A DNA stretch of 64,000 bases from an uncultured Clostridia bacterium (GTDB lineage: Bacteria > Bacillota > Clostridia > Peptostreptococcales > Anaerovoracaceae): assembly GCA_947302715.1 (NCBI GenBank), contig CAMYVY010000005.1, forward strand, positions 36,382 to 100,381, given 5' to 3'. The notes below the pieces were generated by a model. The model was given only the letters and a program-made list of their open reading frames with translations. It ran no database searches and was not told the origin of the DNA. Shown piece after piece: positions 8,594 through 17,815 of the stretch. Both the position numbers and the translations under genes were made by a program. The first letter of the stretch is position 1; each line of letters starts with the position of its first letter.

Positions 8594-9484
8594 CTATTTA
8601 TCCAAATATCTTCTCATTGACACTATACTTCCGCTGGCACCGATGCTAATACCCATGGCAACAAATATGATTATCAGATTTACTGCCAGGTATGAAGCAG
8701 GAACAGGCGGAGTTCCAAGTATGGTAAGAATCTGCCTTCCTGAGAGCTTGATGGCCTCGTTATATACGAAATATGTTACACCTGCCGCGATAAGCGATGA
8801 GATAATACCTATAACGATACCCTCCACGAGGAAAGGGCCTCTTATGAACCAATTGGTCGCGCCGATATACTTCATGATTGAAATTTCTCGAGCCCTTGCC
8901 AATACAGTCAGCTTAATCGTATTTGAAACAACAACAACGGAAACCACTATCAGGAAGGCCATCAAAATCAGCGCACCTATCTGAAGGAAGTTCGATACCT
9001 TCATAAGCTTGTCGACAGTTTCCTGGAAAAAGCTGATGTCCTCAACCCCGTCCAGGGTTTCCAGATTTTTATACACGTTTTGTGACGATTCCAGAGAATC
9101 CACAGTTACAATTATGGAGTTCGGAAGCGGATTATCTCCCAGGCTTTCGAGCAGATACGCATTCTCTCCCCACCTGCTCTTCAATATGCCGAGTGCTTCC
9201 TCCTTGGACCTGTAAGCTGTTTCTTTAACACCGCCGAATGTCTCGATGGTACTCATCATTACATTGGCTTCCTGTTCAGAAACATCGTCATAGAGATATA
9301 TTTCTATCTTCTCGTAGTCGTTTTTGATAAGCTCCGTTAGAAGGTTGATGTTCACAACTATAACGAAGAATATGCCCAATATGAGCATCATGGCTGTTAT
9401 CGCAAACATCGAAGCGAGAGCCATGCCCTTGTTTCTCCAAATCTGTTGGAAGGCCTGTTTGATATTATAAAGCAGTCTACTCAT
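8594..9484 (-). CDS. ftsX: Cell division protein FtsX
   Basis: ABC-type membrane subunit of FtsEX, which transmits ATPase state to periplasmic or extracellular wall hydrolases. 296 aa, with an N-terminal membrane helix (about 22-45), an extracellular domain (about 50-165) and three C-terminal helices, plus the conserved REISIMKYIGAT loop. The start overlaps the ftsE stop by 8 bp. Confidence 0.94.
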   Translation of the reverse strand: MSRLLYNIKQAFQQIWRNKGMALASMFAITAMMLILGIFFVIVVNINLLTELIKNDYEKIEIYLYDDVSEQEANVMMSTIETFGGVKETAYRSKEEALGILKSRWGENAYLLESLGDNPLPNSIIVTVDSLESSQNVYKNLETLDGVEDISFFQETVDKLMKVSNFLQIGALILMAFLIVVSVVVVSNTIKLTVLARAREISIMKYIGATNWFIRGPFLVEGIVIGIISSLIAAGVTYFVYNEAIKLSGRQILTILGTPPVPASYLAVNLIIIFVAMGISIGASGSIVSMRRYLDK

Positions 9485-10382
9485 CCAGGACCTCCGCTAA
9501 CTCATCATCAAAAACATCGTCTTCGGAGTGTTTTCTCCTCACCTTTATTTTCACGTTGTCCTCTTCCTCGGGAACAGGATCAAATGTCTGTCTGATTCCG
9601 GCTTCGGCCTCCTGCTTTTTTCTTCTCTGAAGAATCGCACCAAGACCGCTTTTCTTCACAGGTTCATTATAGAAATGAGCCCTCTCCTCAATGGGCAAGT
9701 TCTCCTCATATCCATAATCGCCCGCTTGATCGTCTCTCACGATATGACCTGATTCTATTGCAACAACGCGCTTATGCATTCTGTCAACTATGTCTTTAGC
9801 GTGAGTAACCATAAGCACGGTAGTTCCGGTCTCGTTTATATCCTCCAGAAGTTCCATGATTCCTGTTGCGGTTTCAGGATCAAGGTTTCCTGTGGGCTCG
9901 TCCGCTATCAGAAGTGAAGGGCCATTGATAATAGCTCTGGCAATAGCAACTCTCTGCTGTTCTCCGGCAGAAAGCTCTGTTGGATATTTGTCAGCCTGAT
10001 CTTCTATACCAACAATCTTAAGTACCTGCGGAACGCGCTGCTTTATCTTGGAGCGAGGCTCATAAACCGCCTCCATGCCAAAAGCCACGTTCTCAAAAAC
10101 GGTCTTCTTGTTAAGTAATCTAAAGTCCTGGAATACAATGCCGATTCTTCTTCTGAATCTTGGAATCTCTCGGCTGCTTAGAGTGGTGACCTCTTGACCG
10201 TCAACGACAATACTTCCGGAGTCGGCATTTATCTCCTTGAGAATCAATTTAATAAAAGTCGACTTTCCGGCGCCACTCGGTCCCACCAAGAATACAAAGT
10301 CTCCGCGATCTATGTGAATGCTCGCGTTCTCTAACCCCACATTGCTGTCATACATCTTAGTGACATTGCTAAATGTAATCAT
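9477..10382 (-). CDS. ftsE: Cell division ATP-binding protein FtsE with C-terminal extension
   Basis: ATPase of FtsEX. Walker A GPSGAGKST, signature LSAGEQQRVAIARA and Walker B LLIADEPTGNLD are intact. The start is placed at the ATG at 10382 (MITFSNVTKMYD), behind GTGGGG; the track's upstream start adds seven residues of poor fit. FtsE usually ends near residue 228. Here about 70 more residues follow, first basic (LQRRKKQEAE), then strongly acidic (SEDDVFDDELAEVLDE), a cytoplasmic tail of unknown role. First gene of the ftsE-ftsX-M23-recJ-ctpA-nrdG run. Confidence 0.94.
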   Translation of the reverse strand: MITFSNVTKMYDSNVGLENASIHIDRGDFVFLVGPSGAGKSTFIKLILKEINADSGSIVVDGQEVTTLSSREIPRFRRRIGIVFQDFRLLNKKTVFENVAFGMEAVYEPRSKIKQRVPQVLKIVGIEDQADKYPTELSAGEQQRVAIARAIINGPSLLIADEPTGNLDPETATGIMELLEDINETGTTVLMVTHAKDIVDRMHKRVVAIESGHIVRDDQAGDYGYEENLPIEERAHFYNEPVKKSGLGAILQRRKKQEAEAGIRQTFDPVPEEEDNVKIKVRRKHSEDDVFDDELAEVLDE

Positions 10383-10418
10383 TTGAATACCCCACGTTAG
10401 CAAAATTCATACTAAGAT

Positions 10419-10447
10419 AGTATACATCTTTTATATGTATTTGTGAA
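10419..10447 (-). promoter_or_regulatory. Promoter of the ftsEX operon
   Basis: On the minus strand TTCACA, 17 bp, TATACT, about 37 bp upstream of the ftsE ATG. Five of six matches in each box. Confidence 0.75.
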
Positions 10448-10476
10448 CCCATTATCTTAAGAAATTTTAAGAAATA

Positions 10477-10509
10477 ATAGGTGTCGATTCTGTGAAAACC
10501 GACACCTAT
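10477..10509 (-). terminator. Hairpin terminator after the prolyl oligopeptidase gene
   Basis: Inverted repeat ATAGGTGTCG...CGACACCTAT with a 13-nt loop, about 50 bp beyond the stop codon. The following tract is T-rich but broken (TTATTTCTTAAAATTTC), so it is a moderate terminator. It separates the peptide-utilisation operon from ftsE. Confidence 0.6.
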
Positions 10510-10558
10510 CTCAACAAGTTTTCTATTCGTCTAATCAAATAAATTGGATATATTAGTT

Positions 10559-12541
10559 CTAATTCTCAATTGCCTTTTCCATGAAGGCGCGCATTTCCGC
10601 AAGCGTCTGCCAGAATACCTCCCCTTGCCCCCTGTCATGTGAGCCCTTTTCGAGGACTCTCAGAAGCACAGGATTGTCGCTCTGGTTCTTTTCCTGAAGC
10701 GTCGCAGCAAAGCTCTTTCCGTGATACGGAGGCACATTATTATCGCATTCTCCCGTCTGAATATAGATCGGAGGATAAGCGGTTTCGCGAACATTGTGAA
10801 CAGGAGAATAGCTTAAGAGATATTCAAATGTTTCTTTGTCACCCATCGGATTGCCATATTCGGTTATATACATCGGACCCCTGTCATCATTCGCAAAATG
10901 AATCATATCGGTATGCGGAACAGATGCTATTACACATCCCCAGAGGTCGGGCCTCATGGTTACAAGCGCACTCATCAATAGTCCGCCGTTCGACGCTCCC
11001 GATATCGCGATTCTCTCCGGGCGGGTATAGCCATCAGCTATCACTTTTTCGGCAATCCCTATAAAATCATAATAGCAATTCTTCTTTTTAAGGCCCATGC
11101 CCTCATCGTGCCATGTGGATCCATATTCACTGCCTCCTCTTAACAGACAATGGACATAGATACCGCCCTCTCTGACCCAGGACGCAATATTCGTTTGCGT
11201 GATTCTTTCGGTTGACCAGGGAGGCATCGAAATATTATATCCGCCGTAGCCATACATCAAAGCCTTGCTGTTTCCGTCCTTCGGATCATCACGCCTTCTG
11301 ACCAAATAGTATGGAATCTCTTTTTTGTCCTCTACAGAAGGTGCAGAAAGAAGCTCAACCACAAGGTCGTCATACTCACATTTCTTGCCCTGAACAATCT
11401 TAAACTCATTTCCGTCAAAGTTGAGTATCATCGGTTCAGCCAGGAACGCGTCAAAACTAAATACCTTGGCATCCTTCGTCTTGCCCGCGAGCCCCAGAGA
11501 ACCAATGCTTTCCGGCATTTCTATATTGTCTCCGGTTTCAAGATCAAATATACGACTTGCCGCATTCTCCGAACTCTGAATAAAGATCCTGTCACCGATC
11601 TGATAACCATTTTCGAGGAAAGCCTTTTCTTCCGTATAAATGACCTCTGCATCATCAAAGCCCTTGCCCATGTCCATTGCGACAACCTGTCCATGAGGCG
11701 TTTCCTTAAATGAGATGAAATAGTGCTTGCCATTAAAAGTATCGATGTATGTGACGGGGAGCGCTTCTTCCTCGTTTAACGGAATTATCTCGCCGCTTTC
11801 TTCATCATAGGAATAGCAATAGTCGCATGAATAATCTCTCGAAAAAGCGAGGATGAGCGTCCTTCCGTCCTCCGAGATATGCAGGTTTCCGAATATCGCA
11901 TTCCCGTCAAAGGTCATTATCTCTCTGACAGCTTCACTATCGACATCATAGGCAAGAATCGCAGTTAACGACTTATCTCCTTCGATTTTAGTCGATGCAG
12001 CATAGAGAATCTTCTTGCGCTTGGACCAAAGGCCACTAAACGTCATCGGAAGTATGCCCTTGATTTCTTTTTTCGAATAATCGTAAATGACAAAGTCCGG
12101 CCTTGGAGCGTTATCTATCTGCGACATGATTCCAAGGATATTGTCATCCAGCGGACAGGCCTCAGCAACAAAGGGAGTGCGCTCGGGAAGATCGTATCTC
12201 TCGAACAAGACTTCCCTTTTATTGAAATCGGAATCAAGAGAAATAATTTTGTAATTGCCCTCATCATCCTCTGTAGCGAGATATCCATCCTTCCATGGGG
12301 AAATGTACATAGGAAGATCGGGCGTGCGCTCAGCCCGAAGCTTTTTCTTTATCTCTTCCAGCTTCGCAGCTCCAACCTCATCACTAAACCATTTGTCGGT
12401 AAAGTCGTTCTCCCTCTTAGTAAAATCCTTAACCTCCGGATCGTCCGTATTCCTGAGCCATGTATAGGGCGCCTCCAATTTATGACCAAAATAATCCTCT
12501 ACCAGGTCGGCCCTTCTAATACCGGGATATTCATATTTCAT
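10559..12541 (-). CDS. Prolyl oligopeptidase (S9A)
   Basis: Cytoplasmic serine peptidase that cuts short peptides after proline. An N-terminal beta-propeller (about 70-400) is followed by an alpha/beta-hydrolase domain. The triad is visible: Ser 517 in GASNGGLLMS, Asp about 600 in GECDNNVPPYH and His 635 in GSHDRGQG, with GGSEYGSTWH nearby. At 660 aa it is slightly short of the usual 700. There is no signal peptide, which fits digestion of imported peptides. AAAGGAG precedes the ATG. Last gene after the opp operon and the M14 peptidase gene. Confidence 0.93.
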   Translation of the reverse strand: MKYEYPGIRRADLVEDYFGHKLEAPYTWLRNTDDPEVKDFTKRENDFTDKWFSDEVGAAKLEEIKKKLRAERTPDLPMYISPWKDGYLATEDDEGNYKIISLDSDFNKREVLFERYDLPERTPFVAEACPLDDNILGIMSQIDNAPRPDFVIYDYSKKEIKGILPMTFSGLWSKRKKILYAASTKIEGDKSLTAILAYDVDSEAVREIMTFDGNAIFGNLHISEDGRTLILAFSRDYSCDYCYSYDEESGEIIPLNEEEALPVTYIDTFNGKHYFISFKETPHGQVVAMDMGKGFDDAEVIYTEEKAFLENGYQIGDRIFIQSSENAASRIFDLETGDNIEMPESIGSLGLAGKTKDAKVFSFDAFLAEPMILNFDGNEFKIVQGKKCEYDDLVVELLSAPSVEDKKEIPYYLVRRRDDPKDGNSKALMYGYGGYNISMPPWSTERITQTNIASWVREGGIYVHCLLRGGSEYGSTWHDEGMGLKKKNCYYDFIGIAEKVIADGYTRPERIAISGASNGGLLMSALVTMRPDLWGCVIASVPHTDMIHFANDDRGPMYITEYGNPMGDKETFEYLLSYSPVHNVRETAYPPIYIQTGECDNNVPPYHGKSFAATLQEKNQSDNPVLLRVLEKGSHDRGQGEVFWQTLAEMRAFMEKAIEN

Positions 12542-12566
12542 TTTAACCTGCTCCTTTTGTTGTATG

Positions 12567-12582
12567 TGTCCCCGCGGGGACA
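12567..12582. repeat. Perfect 16-bp palindrome TGTCCCCGCGGGGACA
   Basis: Lies between the M14 stop codon and the ribosome binding site of the prolyl oligopeptidase gene. It could be a small operator, a processing hairpin, or one of the GTCCCC-type dispersed palindromes seen near 800 and 44285. There is no T-run, so it is not an obvious terminator. Confidence 0.55.
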
Positions 12583-12599
12583 GAAATAAAATGGGTGGG

Positions 12600-13967
12600 C
12601 TAATGCGTGCGCAGATAGTCGGCGATAATCATGCCGCTCTCCAATTGAACACCTACGAGGCGCTTAATGTCCACAACCGAATACTTGCTCTCTTCCTCGA
12701 CCTTCTTTGCTCCCTCCAGGAGAATCTCCTCCATCTCGGGAATGATTTTTTCGAGGAGCTCTGCTTCAGGTGTCCCTTTGCGTTTTTCGAGTTCATATTT
12801 CGCTCCGCGAATTGCAGCACTCCAGGATAGGAGTCTATAGAACTTAGTGATAACCCTATTATCAAATTCCTCGGAAACCTTGCATGGATTCTCGTGCTCC
12901 TTGTTTTGTTTGGCAAAATTGACCTCGGTTATATAATTGGCCTCTCTCTTATCCAGGGATCTACCGATGATCTTTACAAAATCATTATCCGGCCCGCACA
13001 TGTCTCTAAATTGATCGAAATAATATGCGAGCTTATCCTGGTCCTCCTTCATTTCCTCAAGGCCCTTTAAAACAGCGTCTCTCCTCGGGAAGTCGAGTTC
13101 GGTCTCATCCTGAATGAGTGGCGAGAAGAAATACGGAAGTTCCGCAACCAAACAGAATGTTCCATATTTGCTAGCGTATGAATCGGAGCTATCTCCTGCA
13201 AACATCATCTCTGCAGGATCCCCTTCTCCGTACTTTTCCATAAAATCATATTCATCCTTCATTCCAAGCATCTTGTAAATCGCCTTCGAGAATTCCGGAA
13301 TGAATGGCGCCTCAGGCTCTCCAAGATGAAGCGGTACATTTTGTTTTTCAGAAGCGGCATATAGCTTTGGATATACCTCCGGAATGTCTTTGGAGATATA
13401 CCAGTAAGAACCGCCAAAACCTGCATTATGAAGCGAATACATAAATGTGGGCTTAGTCTCGTCAATTATATCCATGAGTATCTTTGTTTCCGCAATAGGA
13501 GTATCCCATTTGTAATTCTTGTATTCAAAGGGGAATGTCCATTCGGCCTGTTCATTCCCAACAGGTCTATACCAGCCCTTGATGTAATTGTACAAAGTGA
13601 ACGGGCCTTTGAACCATCCCTCATTCAATTTGGTTCCGTCGACATCGATGCATTTGATGATATACCAGGTATAGTCAAATTCTTTTCTGAACTCCTCGTT
13701 TTCACAAAGATATCTCGTAAAGTATTCAAGCATCATGCAACCCATCGGTTCATTTGGATGCGGTGATCCAAACATAAATGCATTCTTTGATCCTTCTCCG
13801 ATCTTCATGCAATAAATAGGATGTCCCTTGGTAGATTTTCCGGCTTCCCATATCGAAACAATATCAGGATAATCTTCTGCCAGTTTCTTTGAACTGGCAT
13901 CCATCTCGTCCACAGTCAGGAAAACCTTGTAGTCCGGGATATTATTAATCAGATGATCAAAATTCAT
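12600..13967 (-). CDS. Zinc carboxypeptidase (M14 family)
   Basis: Metallo-carboxypeptidase. The zinc motif HxxE is in GSPHPNEPMG, the third ligand is probably His in YSLHNAGFGGSYW, and a catalytic Glu is likely in LVAELPYFF. No signal peptide, so it acts in the cytoplasm. The start is set by the ribosome binding site: GAGGAGAG lies five bases before the ATG at 13967, which is five codons inside the track's ORF. 455 aa; the last 170 residues are helical and charged. It sits between oppA and the prolyl oligopeptidase gene, suggesting stepwise hydrolysis of imported peptides. Confidence 0.85.
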   Translation of the reverse strand: MNFDHLINNIPDYKVFLTVDEMDASSKKLAEDYPDIVSIWEAGKSTKGHPIYCMKIGEGSKNAFMFGSPHPNEPMGCMMLEYFTRYLCENEEFRKEFDYTWYIIKCIDVDGTKLNEGWFKGPFTLYNYIKGWYRPVGNEQAEWTFPFEYKNYKWDTPIAETKILMDIIDETKPTFMYSLHNAGFGGSYWYISKDIPEVYPKLYAASEKQNVPLHLGEPEAPFIPEFSKAIYKMLGMKDEYDFMEKYGEGDPAEMMFAGDSSDSYASKYGTFCLVAELPYFFSPLIQDETELDFPRRDAVLKGLEEMKEDQDKLAYYFDQFRDMCGPDNDFVKIIGRSLDKREANYITEVNFAKQNKEHENPCKVSEEFDNRVITKFYRLLSWSAAIRGAKYELEKRKGTPEAELLEKIIPEMEEILLEGAKKVEEESKYSVVDIKRLVGVQLESGMIIADYLRTH

Positions 13968-14006
13968 AATAGCTCTCCTCATACAGCAAAAACTGGTCTT
14001 CTCATA

Positions 14007-14037
14007 AAAGGGCTGCCGAAATAATCGGAAGCCCCTT
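14007..14037 (-). terminator. Terminator after oppA
   Basis: Minus-strand hairpin AAGGGGCTTCCGA...TCGGCAGCCCTT followed by TTTATG. The short T-run suggests partial termination, which would lower expression of the downstream peptidases relative to the binding protein. Confidence 0.65.
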
Positions 14038-14057
14038 AGGTTAATTAAGCGTTGGAA

Positions 14058-15710
14058 TTAATGCTCGTCTAGCCATACATCGGTCATTTCGCTGAAGCCT
14101 ACGTGTTCCATGGAACCGCCCTCTGCTTCGCTTACATAGTTGTTACCCTTGATGTAGTTCTTGAACGGCTGATAGTCGGCATAGTTAACAACCAGGATCA
14201 TCGGAATATCCTTTCTCAGATGTGTCTGGATTTCCTTGATGTATCCGTCTCTCTCTTCGTCTGTAGCTGCTGCAACTGCCTTCTTGGCAAGCTCATCAAC
14301 CTCAGGGTTCGAGTACTGAGCGATGTTGGTGCTTCCGTCTGTAGTCCAACGGCGTGTAGTACCGAGTACGTCCGGTCCCTGGAATCCGCCGAGAGCTGTG
14401 ATTTCGAAATTGTAGTTATCCATTACCTGTTCAGACCAGATATTGAAATCAAGAACGTCCAATGTGACCTTGATTCCCATCTTCTCCATATGGTCTGCGA
14501 TAACCTTGCAGAAATCATCAAATCCGCTCATTACTGTGAATGTTGTTTCGAAATAGTAACCATCGGCATTCTTGGTGTAGCCGGCCTGCTCCAGGAGTTC
14601 CTGAGCCTTGGCTACATCGTAGTCAGCCTGCTTGGCTTCATCGTTAACAGCTGTTTCGAAGTTATCCGGAATGAAGTGATCATTTGCTGGCTTATATCCG
14701 CCGGTTGCCTTGGTCGAAACATCCTGACGATCAACACCGTACATAATAGCTTCACGTACCAATGGATCTGCAAATGGACCTTCCTTTATGTTGAAGGTTA
14801 TATACCATGGAGATGGCCATACCTGTTCAACAGTATAGTAATTGTCCGTATCTGCGATTATTCCATCCAGGTCTGTTGCCGGGATGTAGGAAGCAGGCAT
14901 TTCGTCCACTTCGCCATTCAGCCATGCCTGGTACATTGTGCTTGGGTCAGAGATTACTGTATAGATAACTCTATCCAGATATGCTGTGTGCTCACCCCAA
15001 TAATTGTCGTCTCTTACGATCTGAACATCGGTACCTTTGTTCCACTGATCAAATTTGAAAGGTCCGCATGTTACAGGATTGTTTGAGAAATCATCGTTTG
15101 TCATCCAGTCGGTTCCCTCGAGTACATGCTTAGGAAGGACGAATGTTCCGTACCAGGATACGTTGGATAGGAATGAACCATCAGGATCTGTCATCTTGAA
15201 TACGACGGTATGATCATCCGGTGCTTCAATGCTATCTACAAACTGGAATACGGATGCAAATGCATATTGCTTGTCGATGATTTCGTTGAATGTGTAGAGT
15301 ACGTCTTCTGATGTTACAGGCTCACCATCAGTCCACACTGCATTGTCTCTCAGGTGGAATGTATAGGTGAGAGCATCATCGCTCAGTTCATATGATGTGG
15401 CAAGATCCGGAACGGCCTGGAATGCATTGTTCAGCTTGTAAAGACGCGGGAACAAGTTCTGAACGATTGCATAGTTAAAGTCGTCGGAAATTGCATCCGG
15501 GTTAAGTGTTGCCGGTTCACCGTCTGATGGGCTGATATATGTTCCGCCGATTATCGGACCACCGTCACCACCTTCACTTCCGCCGCTCGCTTCTCCGGAG
15601 CTGGAGCTTCCACTCGAGCTTCCGCCGGAGCTGCCACCACTATTGCCTCCGCAGGCAGCCAAGGTAGCAACCATCAGAACGCACAGAAGTATTGCTAAAA
15701 ACTTTTTCAT
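14058..15710 (-). CDS. oppA: Peptide ABC transporter substrate-binding lipoprotein (OppA/DppA, SBP family 5)
   Basis: Captures peptides outside the cell for the OppBCDF importer. Signal peptide with lipobox LAAC (Cys 20), then a Gly/Ser-rich linker (about 22-50), then the family-5 binding fold with YTFHLRDNAVWTDGEPVTSEDV and GCGPF-like VTCGPFKFDQW motifs. 550 aa, normal. A strong AAGGAGGAAG site precedes the ATG. It is the last opp gene, after oppF, rather than first as in many operons. Confidence 0.93.
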   Translation of the reverse strand: MKKFLAILLCVLMVATLAACGGNSGGSSGGSSSGSSSSGEASGGSEGGDGGPIIGGTYISPSDGEPATLNPDAISDDFNYAIVQNLFPRLYKLNNAFQAVPDLATSYELSDDALTYTFHLRDNAVWTDGEPVTSEDVLYTFNEIIDKQYAFASVFQFVDSIEAPDDHTVVFKMTDPDGSFLSNVSWYGTFVLPKHVLEGTDWMTNDDFSNNPVTCGPFKFDQWNKGTDVQIVRDDNYWGEHTAYLDRVIYTVISDPSTMYQAWLNGEVDEMPASYIPATDLDGIIADTDNYYTVEQVWPSPWYITFNIKEGPFADPLVREAIMYGVDRQDVSTKATGGYKPANDHFIPDNFETAVNDEAKQADYDVAKAQELLEQAGYTKNADGYYFETTFTVMSGFDDFCKVIADHMEKMGIKVTLDVLDFNIWSEQVMDNYNFEITALGGFQGPDVLGTTRRWTTDGSTNIAQYSNPEVDELAKKAVAAATDEERDGYIKEIQTHLRKDIPMILVVNYADYQPFKNYIKGNNYVSEAEGGSMEHVGFSEMTDVWLDEH

Positions 15711-15845
15711 GACTCTTCCTCCTTGAAATAACTTTCTAACTCTTCTTCTACTTAATAAGACTGACTAATTCCATTTATCCTAACTATCTACACTATCTTT
15801 GTCATAGAGTACATAGATTAGTAACTCGTATTACGATTTCGCTTG
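15711..15845 (-). other. Spacer between oppF and oppA
   Basis: 135 bp with no convincing hairpin terminator and no clear sigma-A promoter; only the AAGGAGG site next to oppA is obvious. oppA could be co-transcribed with oppBCDF or use a weak promoter here. Confidence 0.4.
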
Positions 15846-16841
15846 CTATTCTTCATAGAGATAGCAGGAAACACTTCTTCCGTCTCCCAGGCTCTTCATC
15901 TCCGGATATGATGCCCTGCATTTATCAGTAGCATACTGGCATCTTGGAGCAAAATAGCATCCGGGGCCTGTATTTATCGGAGTTGGCGGTTCGCCCTCCA
16001 GGCGGATCGCTTCCTTCTTTACCCTGGGATCTACATCAGGCGAATTGGAAATCAGCGCCTGGGTATATGGATGCTTCGGGTCATGAAGGACCGTGTCCGT
16101 ATCCCCTATTTCAACGATTCTGCCGAGGTACATGACCGCGACTCTATCCGATATGTATCTGGTCGTAGCAATATCGTGCGATATAAATACCATCGAACTC
16201 TCGTGCTGCCTTGCGAGCTTGGTAAGCATATTTATGATATCTGCTCGGACGCTGACATCCAGCATCGATACGGGTTCATCTGCAACCAGGAATTTCGGAT
16301 TGAGCAGCATACTCCTTAGTATCGATATTCTTTGGAGCTGGCCACCTGATAATTCGAATGGATATCTATCAAGATAATCCTCTGCAGGTATCAAGCCGGC
16401 TTCCTCCAAAATGTCCTTGCATATTTTGAGCTGCTCATCCTGTCCGTTCCCTATATTGTGAAGCTTGACGGCACTAAGCAGAATCTTTCGGATAGTATAT
16501 CTCGGATCAAATGTATCAAACGGGTTCTGAAATACTATCTGGCATATCCTTCTGAAGGAAAGAGCGTCCTTCTTTATAAGGTCCCCCGCCGGTTCCCCGT
16601 TGAAATACACATCGCCCGACGTCGGTTCCTCGAGCCTCGTAAGAAGCCTGCCAAGAGTCGATTTGCCGCAGCCGGACTCACCGATTACACCGATGATCTC
16701 GCCTTCCCTTAAAGTAAAGCTTACGTCGTCCACCGCTTTTACGGTCTGCCTTCCCTCGTTCTTTTGAATATAGTATTTAACCAGGTTCTCTACTCTGAGG
16801 AATTCTTTTTTCTCGTTTGTATTGTTAAGTTCCGACATCAT
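15846..16841 (-). CDS. oppF: Oligopeptide/dipeptide ABC transporter ATPase (OppF/DppF type)
   Basis: Second ATPase of the importer. Walker A GESGCGKST, signature LSGGQLQRISI, Walker B FLVADEPVSMLD. The C-terminal Opp/Dpp module contains the Cys cluster CYFAPRCQYATDKC...SC that can hold an Fe-S cluster in this family. 331 aa. The ATG overlaps the oppD stop by 4 bp. Confidence 0.93.
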   Translation of the reverse strand: MMSELNNTNEKKEFLRVENLVKYYIQKNEGRQTVKAVDDVSFTLREGEIIGVIGESGCGKSTLGRLLTRLEEPTSGDVYFNGEPAGDLIKKDALSFRRICQIVFQNPFDTFDPRYTIRKILLSAVKLHNIGNGQDEQLKICKDILEEAGLIPAEDYLDRYPFELSGGQLQRISILRSMLLNPKFLVADEPVSMLDVSVRADIINMLTKLARQHESSMVFISHDIATTRYISDRVAVMYLGRIVEIGDTDTVLHDPKHPYTQALISNSPDVDPRVKKEAIRLEGEPPTPINTGPGCYFAPRCQYATDKCRASYPEMKSLGDGRSVSCYLYEE

Positions 16842-17806
16842 GCCTCACCCCCTTCCACCAGGAAGCAGGATACAAGCCAGTCCGGGCCCTTCTCGTATAA
16901 TTTCGGTATTTCATTCCTGCATCTCTCGGTTGCATGAGGGCATCTATCGGCAAAGACGCATCCCGTCGGCATAATAGACATATCCGGAAGGTTACCTTCT
17001 ATTCCCCTTAGATTAGTCTTCTCTCCGGTGAATGACGGGAAGGATTGCATCAGGCCCTGGGTGTATGGATGCTGCGGATCTACCAGAACATCCTCTACCT
17101 TACCCTGCTCCATGATGCGTCCCGCATACATTACAACTACCTTCTTGCATGTGGAGGACACTACACTCATATCGTGAGTAATCATGATTCTGGCAACTTT
17201 GATGCTCTTTTCGAGCTCCATGATTTCATTCAGAATCTGTGTCTGTGTCACCACATCCAGAGCAGTTGTCGCCTCGTCCATGATGAGAAGCTTCGGTTCA
17301 AATATCAAAGCCAGCGCAATCGATACACGTTGCATCATACCGCCCGAAAGCTCGTGAGGATACGAATTATATACTCTGTCCGCCAGGTTCACTATATTGA
17401 GCAAGTCCATTATCCTCTTTTTGATAACTGCCTTGTCCTCATTCGGATAGTGAACCATATAAATGTCTTCCATCTGTGCGCCGATCTTGTGCACAGGACT
17501 AAGGGCATTCATGGACTTTTGGAATACAACCGAGACTTCCTTCCAGCGAACATCTCTTAGTCCCTTTTCATCCAGAGCTAAAAGATCTTTGCCATTTAAA
17601 AATGCCTGTCCGTTTATTTCCGTAATATTTTCGGGAAGCAATCTGAGTATTCCCATGGCGAGTGTACTCTTGCCAGATCCCGATTCACCAACTATTCCGA
17701 TCGACTCCTGTTCCTCGACATTAAGCGAAACATCCTGAACAGCATATACCGTCTTTAGTGGCGTATGATAGTTGATATTAATGTTTTTTAATTCAAGTAA
17801 ACTCAT
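16838..17806 (-). CDS. oppD: Oligopeptide/dipeptide ABC transporter ATPase (OppD/DppD type)
   Basis: First ATPase of the importer. Walker A GESGSGKST, signature ELSGGMMQRVSIALA, Walker B LLIMDEATTALD, and the C-terminal Cys-containing oligopeptide module (CVFADRCPHATERC). 322 aa. It follows oppC by 9 bp and overlaps oppF. Confidence 0.93.
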   Translation of the reverse strand: MSLLELKNININYHTPLKTVYAVQDVSLNVEEQESIGIVGESGSGKSTLAMGILRLLPENITEINGQAFLNGKDLLALDEKGLRDVRWKEVSVVFQKSMNALSPVHKIGAQMEDIYMVHYPNEDKAVIKKRIMDLLNIVNLADRVYNSYPHELSGGMMQRVSIALALIFEPKLLIMDEATTALDVVTQTQILNEIMELEKSIKVARIMITHDMSVVSSTCKKVVVMYAGRIMEQGKVEDVLVDPQHPYTQGLMQSFPSFTGEKTNLRGIEGNLPDMSIMPTGCVFADRCPHATERCRNEIPKLYEKGPDWLVSCFLVEGGEA

Positions 17807-17815
17807 ATGACCACC

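Noticed and set aside
14103-15086. 327-aa ORF antisense to oppA
   Set aside because: Shadow of the real oppA coding strand; Cys- and Ile-rich translation with no recognisable domain.
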